Shown piece by piece: positions 1 to 7,775 of a DNA stretch of 64,000 nt. The notes under the pieces are model-generated. The model saw nothing but the letters and a program-made list of their open reading frames with translations. It searched no databases and was not told where the DNA came from. The position numbers and the translations under genes are program-made. The DNA is from Marinomonas algicola (lineage in GTDB: Bacteria > Pseudomonadota > Gammaproteobacteria > Pseudomonadales > Marinomonadaceae), in assembly GCF_014805825.1 (NCBI RefSeq), contig NZ_CP061941.1:3162001-3226000 (forward strand). The letters are read 5' to 3'. Within the stretch, counting starts at the first letter, position 1; every line of letters starts with the position of its first letter.

Positions 1-557
1 TTATTTAGAACAATTTTAATCTGCGCATCAAAATCCGCATAGGTTTGTGTCATTGCCCACAAACTAATAAACAGATGCTCAGTCGAAACAGGCTTCATGA
101 GGCCTTGCTCCACCCAGCCCTCGATAATGCTTTTCTCTCTTGCAATCTCTTCTACAAATCGCTCACGTAAAAAGTCTAATACAAATGGCTCCTCTCCCAT
201 TAAAGCCATTGCAAAAACTTTTGATGCATTTGCATGCTCTCTAGAATGATCAATTTTTTCGCTTATATAGCGAGTAAAAGAAAATTTAGGGGTGTCACTT
301 TCTTCAAACGCGCTAACAGAATCTAGCCATAACTCTAGAATATTCTCTAACACAGCCTCTAAAAGGTCTTTCTTAGAACGAAAATAGTAATGAATATTCG
401 CTTTTGGTAATTCAGCCTCATCAGCGATCATTTGAGTTGTTGTTTTAGCTAATCCCTGCCTTGCAAAAACCTTCTCTGCACAATTTAAAATATGCGCTTG
501 ATTTTGTTCACGTATATGAATCTTTAATTGATCCTTAGCACGCTTTGTATCTGTCAA
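1..557 (-). CDS. TetR/AcrR-family transcriptional regulator, RutR-like (3' end beyond window)
   Basis: About 185 residues are readable and no stop is reached before the window edge. The N-terminal region has a TetR helix-turn-helix: an ILNCAEKVFARQGLAKTTTQ stretch, then an IAxEAxLPKxNIHYYFRSK recognition-helix pattern. The C-terminal part resembles the RutR (YcdC) ligand domain, including a WAMTQTYADFDAQI segment like RutR's WASTQHYADFAPQV. RutR in E. coli senses uracil and controls pyrimidine degradation; whether this protein does so is not shown. RutR is about 212 residues, so roughly 25 are missing. The start is TTG, chosen because GAGAGG lies just upstream and no in-frame ATG fits. The ligand is unknown. 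Confidence 0.85.
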   Translation of the reverse strand, partial: MTDTKRAKDQLKIHIREQNQAHILNCAEKVFARQGLAKTTTQMIADEAELPKANIHYYFRSKKDLLEAVLENILELWLDSVSAFEESDTPKFSFTRYISEKIDHSREHANASKVFAMALMGEEPFVLDFLRERFVEEIAREKSIIEGWVEQGLMKPVSTEHLFISLWAMTQTYADFDAQIKIVLN

Positions 558-733
558 AAGGACACCTCTCAATAAGAATGTAAACTACGTTCGCCTCAAT
601 AAGGCGATATAAAATTATACGGAAGGGATAATACGGGGAATACAATAGCATCCTTTTAATAAAGGAAAAAGCACCCTGCATTTAAGGCTGTGAAATATTA
701 ACGGTTTAAAAGAAGATGGTACGGTAAAAATCC

Positions 734-761
734 AAAATAAAAAAAGGGAGCAATTGCTCCC
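734..761 (-). terminator. Rho-independent terminator, minus strand
   Basis: GGGAGC-AATT-GCTCCC is a perfect hairpin, followed on the minus strand by seven T, one A and four more T. It lies about 210 bp past the stop of the diguanylate cyclase gene. It may end that transcript, or a short independent RNA that starts near the palindrome at 845-870. Confidence 0.85.
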
Positions 762-844
762 CATTTCCCCTCGCAGCAGAATTAAGTCAATGACTATAGG
801 CATTCATCACAACTTAAACTACTGCACCACTTTGGCTCTGTGAC

Positions 845-870
845 CTAAGTGAAAATCATTTTCACTTTAG
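845..870. promoter_or_regulatory. Near-perfect palindrome resembling a Fur box
   Basis: AAGTGAAAAT-C-ATTTTCACTT is a perfect 10-1-10 inverted repeat at 847-867, extended to CTAAG/CTTTAG with one bulge. Its core TGAAAATCATTTTCA fits the 7-1-7 Fur consensus TGATAATNATTATCA with two mismatches. It could instead be an operator for the adjacent TetR regulator, whose start is 290 bp away. The 558-973 intergenic region holds this palindrome, the terminator at 734-761 and no convincing coding sequence. Confidence 0.5.
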
Positions 871-973
871 ATGTTTTTTTGACTTTCGAATAGAAACGAA
901 AATTTCATAAAGCTAATTATAAGCACATTTTTTTCTTACGACAAGACATCGAACGCTTTTATTGACCAAATGT

Positions 974-2125
974 TCAACTTTTTTTATTAAGCTCTATTTT
1001 ATTTCTTCCATTCCGTTTAGCTAGATAAAGAGCATTATCAGCACGTTTTATAATTTGTTCGGGCGAAAGGTTTGCCTGTGACTCACTCACTCCCATACTA
1101 ATAGTAACTTGCACATCCTTGTAAACCCCTTTTTTTGAGTCCAATACTTGAACCTTCATAGCTTCAATTGAGGCTCTTAACCCCTCCAAACTGCTTTCAA
1201 TATCTGCCCAACACTTATTGACAAATAAAACGGTAAACTCCTCACCACCATAACGAAAAGGTTTTCCGCCCATAGATACATTAGAGAATACTTCAGCAAC
1301 CCGATATAAGACGATGTCCCCCATATCATGACCATAGGTATCATTGAATTTTTTAAAATGGTCTATATCAGCCATAACAACAACATAGCGTTTAGGTAAA
1401 GCCAATAATTTTTCGTTTAACGCTCTGCGGCTATTTAACTTTGTTAGATCATCCACGTAAGCCATCTGATGACTCTCTATTAATATATAAAAGACCCAAA
1501 TCAAAAAACAACCAGACAAAAGTAAAGATGCCTGCCCTTGAGAGCTAACGATATAAAATAAAATTAATAATGTTATTTGAGTTATTAATACACTTGCGCA
1601 TAGGCCGCTTGCGGTTCTCCACCAACGAAACACACCAGACAACAAACAGGCGAAAACAAACAACATCAATATTAAGGTTGACCAAGATAGCGACTCTAAA
1701 AACCAAACTGTTTCATTCAGAATAGGAAATGAGATCCATCCTTTTTCAAAAGCAACACTCCAAGAATAAAGCATGCCCATAAACGCAATTCGATTAACAG
1801 CATAGCGATTCAAAAAACCTCTTTCTTGAATTAGTGAGACCACAGATAAGTTTAAAACCGTTACAGCTATGTATCCAAATGAACTTATACTCTGAGTAGA
1901 GAAAAATAATTGATAAAGAGGAACACACAATAAGATGGCAATTAAGAACAATCGCCCTTTATTGAAATGCCATGCAAGCAAAACCAGAATAACGAGAAGA
2001 ACAAAAGGGAGGTAGAGCACGACATTTAGCCAGACTACCGGGGCAAAGTGCATGTAAGCGCCCGCATACAAACTTGCAATAATCACAAGCAAAGGCATCA
2101 AAAGTACATTCAGGGTCTTAGGCAT
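974..2125 (-). CDS. Membrane-anchored diguanylate cyclase (GGDEF)
   Basis: This 383-residue protein has about seven hydrophobic segments in residues 1-220, then a GGDEF domain from about 225 to the C-terminus. The active-site motif is R-Y-G-G-E-E-F with G293-F297, and the upstream DIDHFKKFNDTYGHDMGD stretch carries the metal and substrate residues. It should make cyclic di-GMP from two GTP at the inner membrane. The five residues before the signature (SMGGKPFRY region) lack an RxxD inhibitory site, so product feedback at the usual I-site is not expected. The membrane part is a sensor of unknown ligand. It is a single gene with no obvious operon partner, and no strong ribosome binding site precedes the ATG. 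Confidence 0.92.
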   Translation of the reverse strand: MPKTLNVLLMPLLVIIASLYAGAYMHFAPVVWLNVVLYLPFVLLVILVLLAWHFNKGRLFLIAILLCVPLYQLFFSTQSISSFGYIAVTVLNLSVVSLIQERGFLNRYAVNRIAFMGMLYSWSVAFEKGWISFPILNETVWFLESLSWSTLILMLFVFACLLSGVFRWWRTASGLCASVLITQITLLILFYIVSSQGQASLLLSGCFLIWVFYILIESHQMAYVDDLTKLNSRRALNEKLLALPKRYVVVMADIDHFKKFNDTYGHDMGDIVLYRVAEVFSNVSMGGKPFRYGGEEFTVLFVNKCWADIESSLEGLRASIEAMKVQVLDSKKGVYKDVQVTISMGVSESQANLSPEQIIKRADNALYLAKRNGRNKIELNKKS

Positions 2126-2416
2126 AGCTCAACTTTCAACTTATCACATTCTCAAACAGAGTATATTCTGCCTTTTGTAGAGTTTTTTTTCACCAACAAT
2201 CAACGTTTTGTCCGAGACCCTTCTGCAAAAATACAGCCTGTCTTATCTAATAAAATAAGTAAAAAAAATGATCTGCATACTAATACTGTCTTTCATCGCT
2301 CTTTTTCGTAATAATAAGGCAATTAAATCGCTCTATTTTCAGGCTCGTCGGTAATGTGTTAGCTTATATAATTGCGCTCAACCGTTTTCTTTAATACGCA
2401 TAGGTTTCTATTAATT

Positions 2417-3346
2417 ATGGAACGAAAAATATTATGGGTACTTTCCTTTTTAGTTATATTCATTTTATGGCTAAAACTAGAGCCCATTAATCCATCTAAG
2501 CCAAGCAACCCTGTGATAGAAAAACCTATCCCAAGCCCAAGCCCAAGCCCAAGTATATCGCCTGAATCATCTTCTTCAAGTGAAGAAAACACACCTATTG
2601 AAGAAAGTATTGAACTTGAAAAACCAGTAAAAAAACCCAAAGCATCCATTCCAGCCGAGTCAGGAGAAACACCCCCAGATTTCGCAAGCATCAGCGATAT
2701 TCAAGAAAGAAAAGACGCTTTCTTTAACTATTTATTGCCTTTTGTAGTTGAGAAAAACGCTTTATTAATAAGAGATAGAGAAAAAATCCATGCCATTTTA
2801 GCCAACAAAGAACCACCATCTAGAGAAGAAAAAAGGTGGTTGAAAGCGTTAAGAGAGATATTTAAACTTAATAAAGTAGACGTTTTTACCCATGAAACCA
2901 TTGCGGAACTTCTCTTATACGTTGATATCATTCCAGAGTCCTTAGTCTTTGCTCAAGCCGCAAACGAATCGGCCTGGGGAACGTCTCGATTTGCGGTAGA
3001 AGGTAACAATTATTTTGGTCAATGGTGCTTTAGACAAGGCTGCGGCCTAGTGCCAGAAAAACGTGATGATGAAGCTGAGCATGAAGTGAGAAGATTTAAA
3101 AATGCTAAAGAATCTGTGTTTGCATACATAGATAATTTAAATATTAATGCCGCTTATGCTGATCTTAGAGAAAGACGGGCAGAATTAAGAAGAAATGATG
3201 TTGAGATTACGGGATTATCCTTAGCATCGGGGTTGCACAGCTACTCGCAACGAGGGCAGGATTATATTGATGAGATTGAAAGTCTCATTAACTATAATGA
3301 ACTATGGAAGTTCAACCAAAACAAAGAAATTTTAATAGAAGAATAA
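2417..3346 (+). CDS. Bax-like glucosaminidase (peptidoglycan hydrolase family)
   Basis: The start was placed at ATG 2417 rather than an upstream TTG, because MERKILW begins a clean signal anchor (residues 5-22) and AGG lies upstream. After the anchor comes a low-complexity linker with PSPSPSPS and SSSSSEE runs, then a conserved domain from about residue 100. The motif FAQAANESAWGTSRFA holds the presumed catalytic Glu of the glucosaminidase/Bax family, followed by NNYFGQWCF. Related proteins cleave N-acetylglucosamine linkages in peptidoglycan; E. coli Bax itself is poorly characterised. The protein is about 309 residues and is probably held at the periplasmic face of the inner membrane. It stands alone, on the opposite strand to the upstream cyclase gene. 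Confidence 0.82.
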   Translation: MERKILWVLSFLVIFILWLKLEPINPSKPSNPVIEKPIPSPSPSPSISPESSSSSEENTPIEESIELEKPVKKPKASIPAESGETPPDFASISDIQERKDAFFNYLLPFVVEKNALLIRDREKIHAILANKEPPSREEKRWLKALREIFKLNKVDVFTHETIAELLLYVDIIPESLVFAQAANESAWGTSRFAVEGNNYFGQWCFRQGCGLVPEKRDDEAEHEVRRFKNAKESVFAYIDNLNINAAYADLRERRAELRRNDVEITGLSLASGLHSYSQRGQDYIDEIESLINYNELWKFNQNKEILIEE

Positions 3347-3423
3347 GCCCTAAACATATCACAATAAAGAAAAATAACCAGAAAGCATGACAACTCTAAT
3401 TCATTGAAGTCATTACCTATTTC

Positions 3424-3465
3424 AGGCTAGCTAAGGCACACAACCTTCTTTACAATAGCTAGCCT
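3424..3465. repeat. 10-bp inverted repeat upstream of fabY
   Basis: AGGCTAGCTA at 3424-3433 and TAGCTAGCCT at 3456-3465 are perfect reverse complements with a 22-nt spacer that itself holds AAGG/CCTT. No T-tract follows, so it is either an atypical terminator for the bax-like gene or an operator or leader hairpin for fabY, which starts 31 bp later. Confidence 0.55.
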
Positions 3466-3496
3466 TAATCATTCACTTTGAAACGAGGGAATTCAT

Positions 3497-5413
3497 TTGG
3501 CCCGTTTACCTGTTATTGTTGGCTTTGGTGGAATCAACTCGGCTGGCCGTTCTTCTTCACATCAAGCTTATAGAAGAATTGTGATCGACATGTTGCCAAG
3601 CACCGTTCAACAGGAAGTCTTGCTTGACTTAGCAACATTAACCAAGACTGCCGAGCATCGAAACGGAATCTGGTATACAGATTCGGGAGAGCAACTTGAC
3701 TCAGGTGCTTTTATCAACTTATTCAGTGAGGAAATCCTTGCTAAGACATTAATTAGACGAATTCACCCGTCTTTTTTTGATGTTGATAATGTTACCTTGC
3801 ACAAGTCATCCATCCTTTCCCCAAGTCCAAACGATGAACACATTGTTTTCACAATAAAAACACGCTCACTTCCTGAAAACCTCCCACATAATTGGACTGT
3901 TCTAGCGCTATCAAATTCTCTTTCAGAAGTAACCGTTGAAGGTAACTTAGAAGCGCTCATAAAAGACACGAAAGAACTTAGCGTTAAGTCAGCTGGTCAA
4001 CTACCAACAGGCTTCGATCCTTCCACTATGTATCAAAGTCGCAACCATCCCCGTGGATTGCAAATGACAGTATACGGCGCTTCAGATGCCATAAATAGCA
4101 GCGGCATCCCCTGGGGGAAAATACGCGACAACGTCTCTCCAGACAAAGTCGCCGTTTTTGCCGCAAACTCTATTGGCCAAATGGATGATCTAGGCTTTGG
4201 AGGCATGCTCAAATCTGCACTGCAAGGTAAGCGTACAACGTCAAAACACCTCCCCCTTGGCTACGCCCAAATGCCTGCTGACTTTGTTAATGCTTATGTT
4301 CTTGGTAGCGCTGGTGTTGTCGGTACCTCTATAGGCGCCTGTGCGACTTATTTCTTCAACCTAGAAAAAGCCATTGCTGGCATTAAATCTGGAGAAATAA
4401 GAGTTGCCATGGTGGGCGGCAGTGATGCTCCGATTACACCAGAGATAATTGAAGGCTTTCGCACAATGGGAGCCCTAGCCGAAGACAGCGCGTTACTGGC
4501 ATTAGATGCAATCAAGGATCAACAAGAACCTGACCATACTCAAAGCTGCCGTCCTTTTGCAAATAATTGTGGATTTACAATCGGTGAATCCAGTCAATGG
4601 ACCCTGTTAATGGATGATGAACTTGCTTTAGAGTTGGGGGCCAACATCCACGGAGCCATACCCGCTGTTTATTCTTTCGCTGATGGACATAAAAAATCGA
4701 TATCAGCACCCGGAATAGGTAACTATTTAACTCTGGGGAAAGCCATGGCTTATTTAAAGAACATCATTGGTGAAGATGGACTTCATAACAGAACCTTCAT
4801 TCAAGCTCACGGTACCAGCACACCTCAGAACAGAATTACTGAGTCTCATGTTTTAAGCCAAGTAGCAAAAAGCTTCGGAGCAAAACATATCCCAGTGACG
4901 GCTGTAAAGGCGTTTTTAGGCCATTCACAAGGTACCGCAGGTGGCGATCAACTTCATGTATCTCTTGGTGTTTGGGAGCATGGCATACTTCCTGGAATCA
5001 CAACAACCAAACAGCTAGCGGATGACGTTCATACTGAGGGTCTGTCTTTTCAGTTAACGCACCAGGATTATGGCAAAACGCATTTTGATGGCGCCTTATT
5101 GAACTCAAAAGGGTTTGGTGGCAACAACGGCACGGCGGTTTTATTGGCTCCTCATAAAGTGATAGAAATGCTTTCAAATAAGCATTCTGAAGACACGATG
5201 AAGCGTTACTTCGATAGAAATATTGAAACCAAAGAGAAAAGCGAGCGGTATAATAAACAAGCCATTCTTGGTGAATCGAAACCCATATATCATTTCGGAC
5301 AAAATGTTCTAGCCGGTGAAGACCTGTCTATAACAAAAGAAAAGATACAACTACCTGGATACGCACTAGAGGTTGATCTTCAGGTAAAAAATGATCTAGA
5401 AGAATATTTATAG
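3497..5413 (+). CDS. fabY: FabY-type beta-ketoacyl-ACP synthase (initiating condensing enzyme)
   Basis: This 638-residue thiolase-fold enzyme is about 200 residues longer than FabB/FabF and matches the size and sequence style of Pseudomonas aeruginosa FabY (PA5174). FabY condenses acetyl-CoA with malonyl-ACP to start fatty acid synthesis, replacing FabH. The Cys-His-His triad is present: C282 in GTSIGACATYFF, H438 in AHGTSTPQNR, and H476 in GHSQGTAGGDQ. The start is TTG, preceded by GAGGGA at good spacing, and the first residues MARLPVIVGFGGINSAGR fit the family. It is cytosolic. A strong hairpin without a T-tract follows at 5436. No other fab gene is adjacent. Confidence 0.9.
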   Translation: MARLPVIVGFGGINSAGRSSSHQAYRRIVIDMLPSTVQQEVLLDLATLTKTAEHRNGIWYTDSGEQLDSGAFINLFSEEILAKTLIRRIHPSFFDVDNVTLHKSSILSPSPNDEHIVFTIKTRSLPENLPHNWTVLALSNSLSEVTVEGNLEALIKDTKELSVKSAGQLPTGFDPSTMYQSRNHPRGLQMTVYGASDAINSSGIPWGKIRDNVSPDKVAVFAANSIGQMDDLGFGGMLKSALQGKRTTSKHLPLGYAQMPADFVNAYVLGSAGVVGTSIGACATYFFNLEKAIAGIKSGEIRVAMVGGSDAPITPEIIEGFRTMGALAEDSALLALDAIKDQQEPDHTQSCRPFANNCGFTIGESSQWTLLMDDELALELGANIHGAIPAVYSFADGHKKSISAPGIGNYLTLGKAMAYLKNIIGEDGLHNRTFIQAHGTSTPQNRITESHVLSQVAKSFGAKHIPVTAVKAFLGHSQGTAGGDQLHVSLGVWEHGILPGITTTKQLADDVHTEGLSFQLTHQDYGKTHFDGALLNSKGFGGNNGTAVLLAPHKVIEMLSNKHSEDTMKRYFDRNIETKEKSERYNKQAILGESKPIYHFGQNVLAGEDLSITKEKIQLPGYALEVDLQVKNDLEEYL

Positions 5414-5435
5414 TACCGACTATTGAGCTACAAGA

Positions 5436-5458
5436 GTGGGAGGAATCAAACCTCCCAC
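5436..5458. terminator. Strong hairpin after fabY
   Basis: GTGGGAGG and CCTCCCAC form an 8-bp GC-rich stem with a 7-nt loop, 23 bp after the fabY stop. There is no T-tract, so termination is likely but not typical. The rest of 5414-5585 shows nothing else. Confidence 0.5.
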
Positions 5459-5585
5459 CAGCTATCCTTAGCACTAATCTCTTTTCTAAAAATCAATTAA
5501 GCAATCCATCCCCCATCAACACAAGCCACCAACCCAACACATTAATTCACGGTGCAACAAAAGAGCACCACTTCAAGATAAAACT

Positions 5586-5981
5586 CTAGCCTTTAAATAT
5601 TGTACGAGAAGAGCGCCATAAAGATAAAACAAAGGCCGTGATCACTCCTGCCGTTCCACCAAATGTAAGCAAATAAAGAAAATTATCAATAGGTAGGGCT
5701 AATACAGATTGGATAAAAAATAAGTTTGGCATGACTGAAAACAACCAAATCCCCATAATCAAAAAAACACCATCCATAAATGAATTAAAGCGGGTTTTTA
5801 CCAATAACCAAGCGTTAAAATACACATAGCACAAGACACCAACCGAAAACAACGCAATAAAAATCGGATCATCACTCTTGTCGACAGCTAGCATTTTTGG
5901 TGCCGCCAAACTCCAAAGTCCTCCCAAAATAAAAAGCAAGCATATCGTTAAAAATACCGCCTTATGATTTATTTTTTGCAA
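5586..5981 (-). CDS. Small four-helix membrane protein of unknown function
   Basis: This 131-residue protein has four hydrophobic segments, at about residues 8-28, 40-62, 70-92 and 100-122. I do not recognise the family. It starts at TTG, with GGAGGG eight to nine bases upstream on the minus strand, so translation is well supported. It is 37 bp downstream of the RmlD-like gene and may be cotranscribed with it and the TatD-family gene. It has charged ends, including a C-terminal SLWRSSRTIFKG, but no catalytic motif. It is probably an inner-membrane protein. Confidence 0.65.
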   Translation of the reverse strand: MQKINHKAVFLTICLLFILGGLWSLAAPKMLAVDKSDDPIFIALFSVGVLCYVYFNAWLLVKTRFNSFMDGVFLIMGIWLFSVMPNLFFIQSVLALPIDNFLYLLTFGGTAGVITAFVLSLWRSSRTIFKG

Positions 5982-6018
5982 AACAATTACCCTCCATTCA
6001 ACATTGCCATGACTTATA

Positions 6019-6900
6019 CTAGGTAAATTGATACAGGTCTTTTACCAGTTTACGCAAACTCGCCCTCCAAGGCCTTTGCTTCACTCCAAAGTGGTTAAAG
6101 ACTTTACGACAAGATAAAGACTGTCTTTTGACTAATACGATATCCTCAGAATCAGGAAAACAATCGCTAATGGCTTCAATGGAGACTGGGGCTTTTGGGT
6201 CAAATTGACCTGCTGTGGCTAAAATAGCTTCGACAAAACCATACCAACTAATCTCTTCAGAACAGCAATAATGATACACCCCAGTATTCGTTGAACCATA
6301 ATAATGCTGCTTAATCATAGTTAACGTGACTCGAGCCAGATCAGAAACAGGAGATGGGCTACCCACAAAACTATCATTATGGGCTAAATTTACACCCTTT
6401 TTGATTAAGTCTATAGTTCGGCAGACGAAGTCATCATTTTTACCATTAAAAAGCCAGCCAGTTCGTAAAACAACATTTTGAGGTAACGATAAAAAACGCT
6501 GTTCCGATTCAATTAAAGCCAAAGAATAAGAATCTTGAGAGTCAGGTTGATCGTTCTCATCGTAAGCTGTCTCTTTATCTCCTGAAAACACCAAAGCACT
6601 ACTAATCATAAACAGTTGGGTGTTTGTTTGCTCAGAATAAGCCGTCAGAGCATTAATAAACTTCTGATAACGGGAATCCAGACAACGATCAATACTAAGA
6701 GCATCAATAATCACATCACACTCAATGCCATTTAAAAAGCCTGAATCATAATCATATTTAAACAATTCATGACAAGAAAGCGTATACCACTCGAACTCAG
6801 AAAGTGCTGAAGCAAATAATAAAAGTTCTTCGCCAACAACCGTGTCACTTCCCAATAGCACAATACGTATTGGTGCGTTTATATCTCTATTTCGATTCAA
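6019..6900 (-). CDS. RmlD-like NAD(P)-binding protein, probably catalytically altered
   Basis: The 293 residues show the extended-SDR/RmlD fold: a degenerate dinucleotide loop VLLGSDTVVGEEL at 14-26, an ISSALVFSG strand at 99-107, and a C-terminal substrate domain. The expected Y-x-x-x-K catalytic pair reads Y125-S-L-A-L129, so the Lys is replaced by Leu. Normal dTDP-4-dehydrorhamnose reduction is therefore doubtful and no other rhamnose gene is nearby. It begins at TTG only two bases after the stop of the TatD-family gene, implying translational coupling. It could be a regulatory subunit or bind a nucleotide without catalysis. Confidence 0.7.
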   Translation of the reverse strand: MNRNRDINAPIRIVLLGSDTVVGEELLLFASALSEFEWYTLSCHELFKYDYDSGFLNGIECDVIIDALSIDRCLDSRYQKFINALTAYSEQTNTQLFMISSALVFSGDKETAYDENDQPDSQDSYSLALIESEQRFLSLPQNVVLRTGWLFNGKNDDFVCRTIDLIKKGVNLAHNDSFVGSPSPVSDLARVTLTMIKQHYYGSTNTGVYHYCCSEEISWYGFVEAILATAGQFDPKAPVSIEAISDCFPDSEDIVLVKRQSLSCRKVFNHFGVKQRPWRASLRKLVKDLYQFT

Positions 6901-6902
6901 CT

Positions 6903-7679
6903 CTAGAACCCCTTTACAATACTTGGAAATACCCTGCCGACATTTATGGAGGTTTGATACGCTATGTCTTTTATAGATTCCTGTCTAATTTCAGAAATTG
7001 ATTGAGCAACTATCGGAATATTCAAAGGCGTGTTTCTTTCCCCTTGTTTGCCAAAGACAGGCATATCGGGCGAATCAGTTTCCAACACATAGTCAACTGA
7101 GTTTAGCTCTTTGATCACTTTAATCGATTTTTTCGCTCTTGTATAAGTAATATTACCACCAATACCCAATACAAAGCCGAGCTCAATAAAGCGTTGAGCT
7201 TGGACCCAGCTCCCACTAAACCCATGAACAGCGCCTCCATATAAGAAGTGGCTATTTTTTAACTCTTTATAGAGGATGTCATAGCTTCGTCGTGCATGCA
7301 GTATCACGGGAAGCTTCAGTGACTTAGCGATGGATAATTGAGCCCTAAAAAAAGCCAGCTGAATGTCTATTGGAAGCGAGTTTGGCCAAATATCTAAACC
7401 TATCTCACCAATTGCAACAGTAAAATTGGATTCACAAAAGCCGCCCAATAAATCAATAGAGCGAAACTCCTCACCGTTTAAAAAATAAGGGTGAATACCA
7501 TAAGCCATAGATAAACTAGAGTACTCTTGACTCAAAATCGACTGTTTTTCCCACCCTTTAAAACGCGTACCCGGCACAATAAAATGCCTGACATCATGGT
7601 GATGACATTTTTTTAAAATGTCGCCTCTATCTTTGTCAAAAACAGAAAAGTCTAAATGACAATGGCTATCAATATACAT
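6903..7679 (-). CDS. TatD-family metal-dependent hydrolase
   Basis: About 258 residues form a TIM-barrel TatD-type hydrolase. The metal-binding start MYIDSHCHLDFSVF carries the H-x-H pair, GEIGLD holds the conserved Glu, and LHARRS and LETDSPD carry later ligands. Family members include 3'-5' DNases and D-aminoacyl hydrolases; the substrate here is not established. The start is ATG 7679, with AGGA upstream. The longer reading frame back to 7739 runs into the pckA terminator hairpin and was rejected. The downstream RmlD-like gene begins two bases after the stop. Confidence 0.88.
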   Translation of the reverse strand: MYIDSHCHLDFSVFDKDRGDILKKCHHHDVRHFIVPGTRFKGWEKQSILSQEYSSLSMAYGIHPYFLNGEEFRSIDLLGGFCESNFTVAIGEIGLDIWPNSLPIDIQLAFFRAQLSIAKSLKLPVILHARRSYDILYKELKNSHFLYGGAVHGFSGSWVQAQRFIELGFVLGIGGNITYTRAKKSIKVIKELNSVDYVLETDSPDMPVFGKQGERNTPLNIPIVAQSISEIRQESIKDIAYQTSINVGRVFPSIVKGF

Positions 7680-7718
7680 ATATTTGATTATCCTGAAATT
7701 TATCAAAAACACCAGAAC

Positions 7719-7759
7719 AAAAAAAACCGCCCTATGCATTAAAATACATAGGGCGGTTT
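7719..7759 (-). terminator. Terminator of pckA
   Basis: AAACCGCCCTATG at 7724-7736 pairs perfectly with CATAGGGCGGTTT at 7747-7759. Eight T follow on the minus strand. This is a classic Rho-independent terminator just past the pckA stop. Confidence 0.92.
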
Positions 7760-7775
7760 ACTTTACCGTTTAAAA

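Noticed and set aside
615..803. 62-residue minus-strand ORF downstream of the diguanylate cyclase
   Set aside because: It reads straight through the strong terminator at 734-761 and has no recognisable features.
2048..2311. 87-residue plus-strand ORF antisense to the GGDEF gene start
   Set aside because: Composition is random and it overlaps a well-supported gene; no ribosome binding site.
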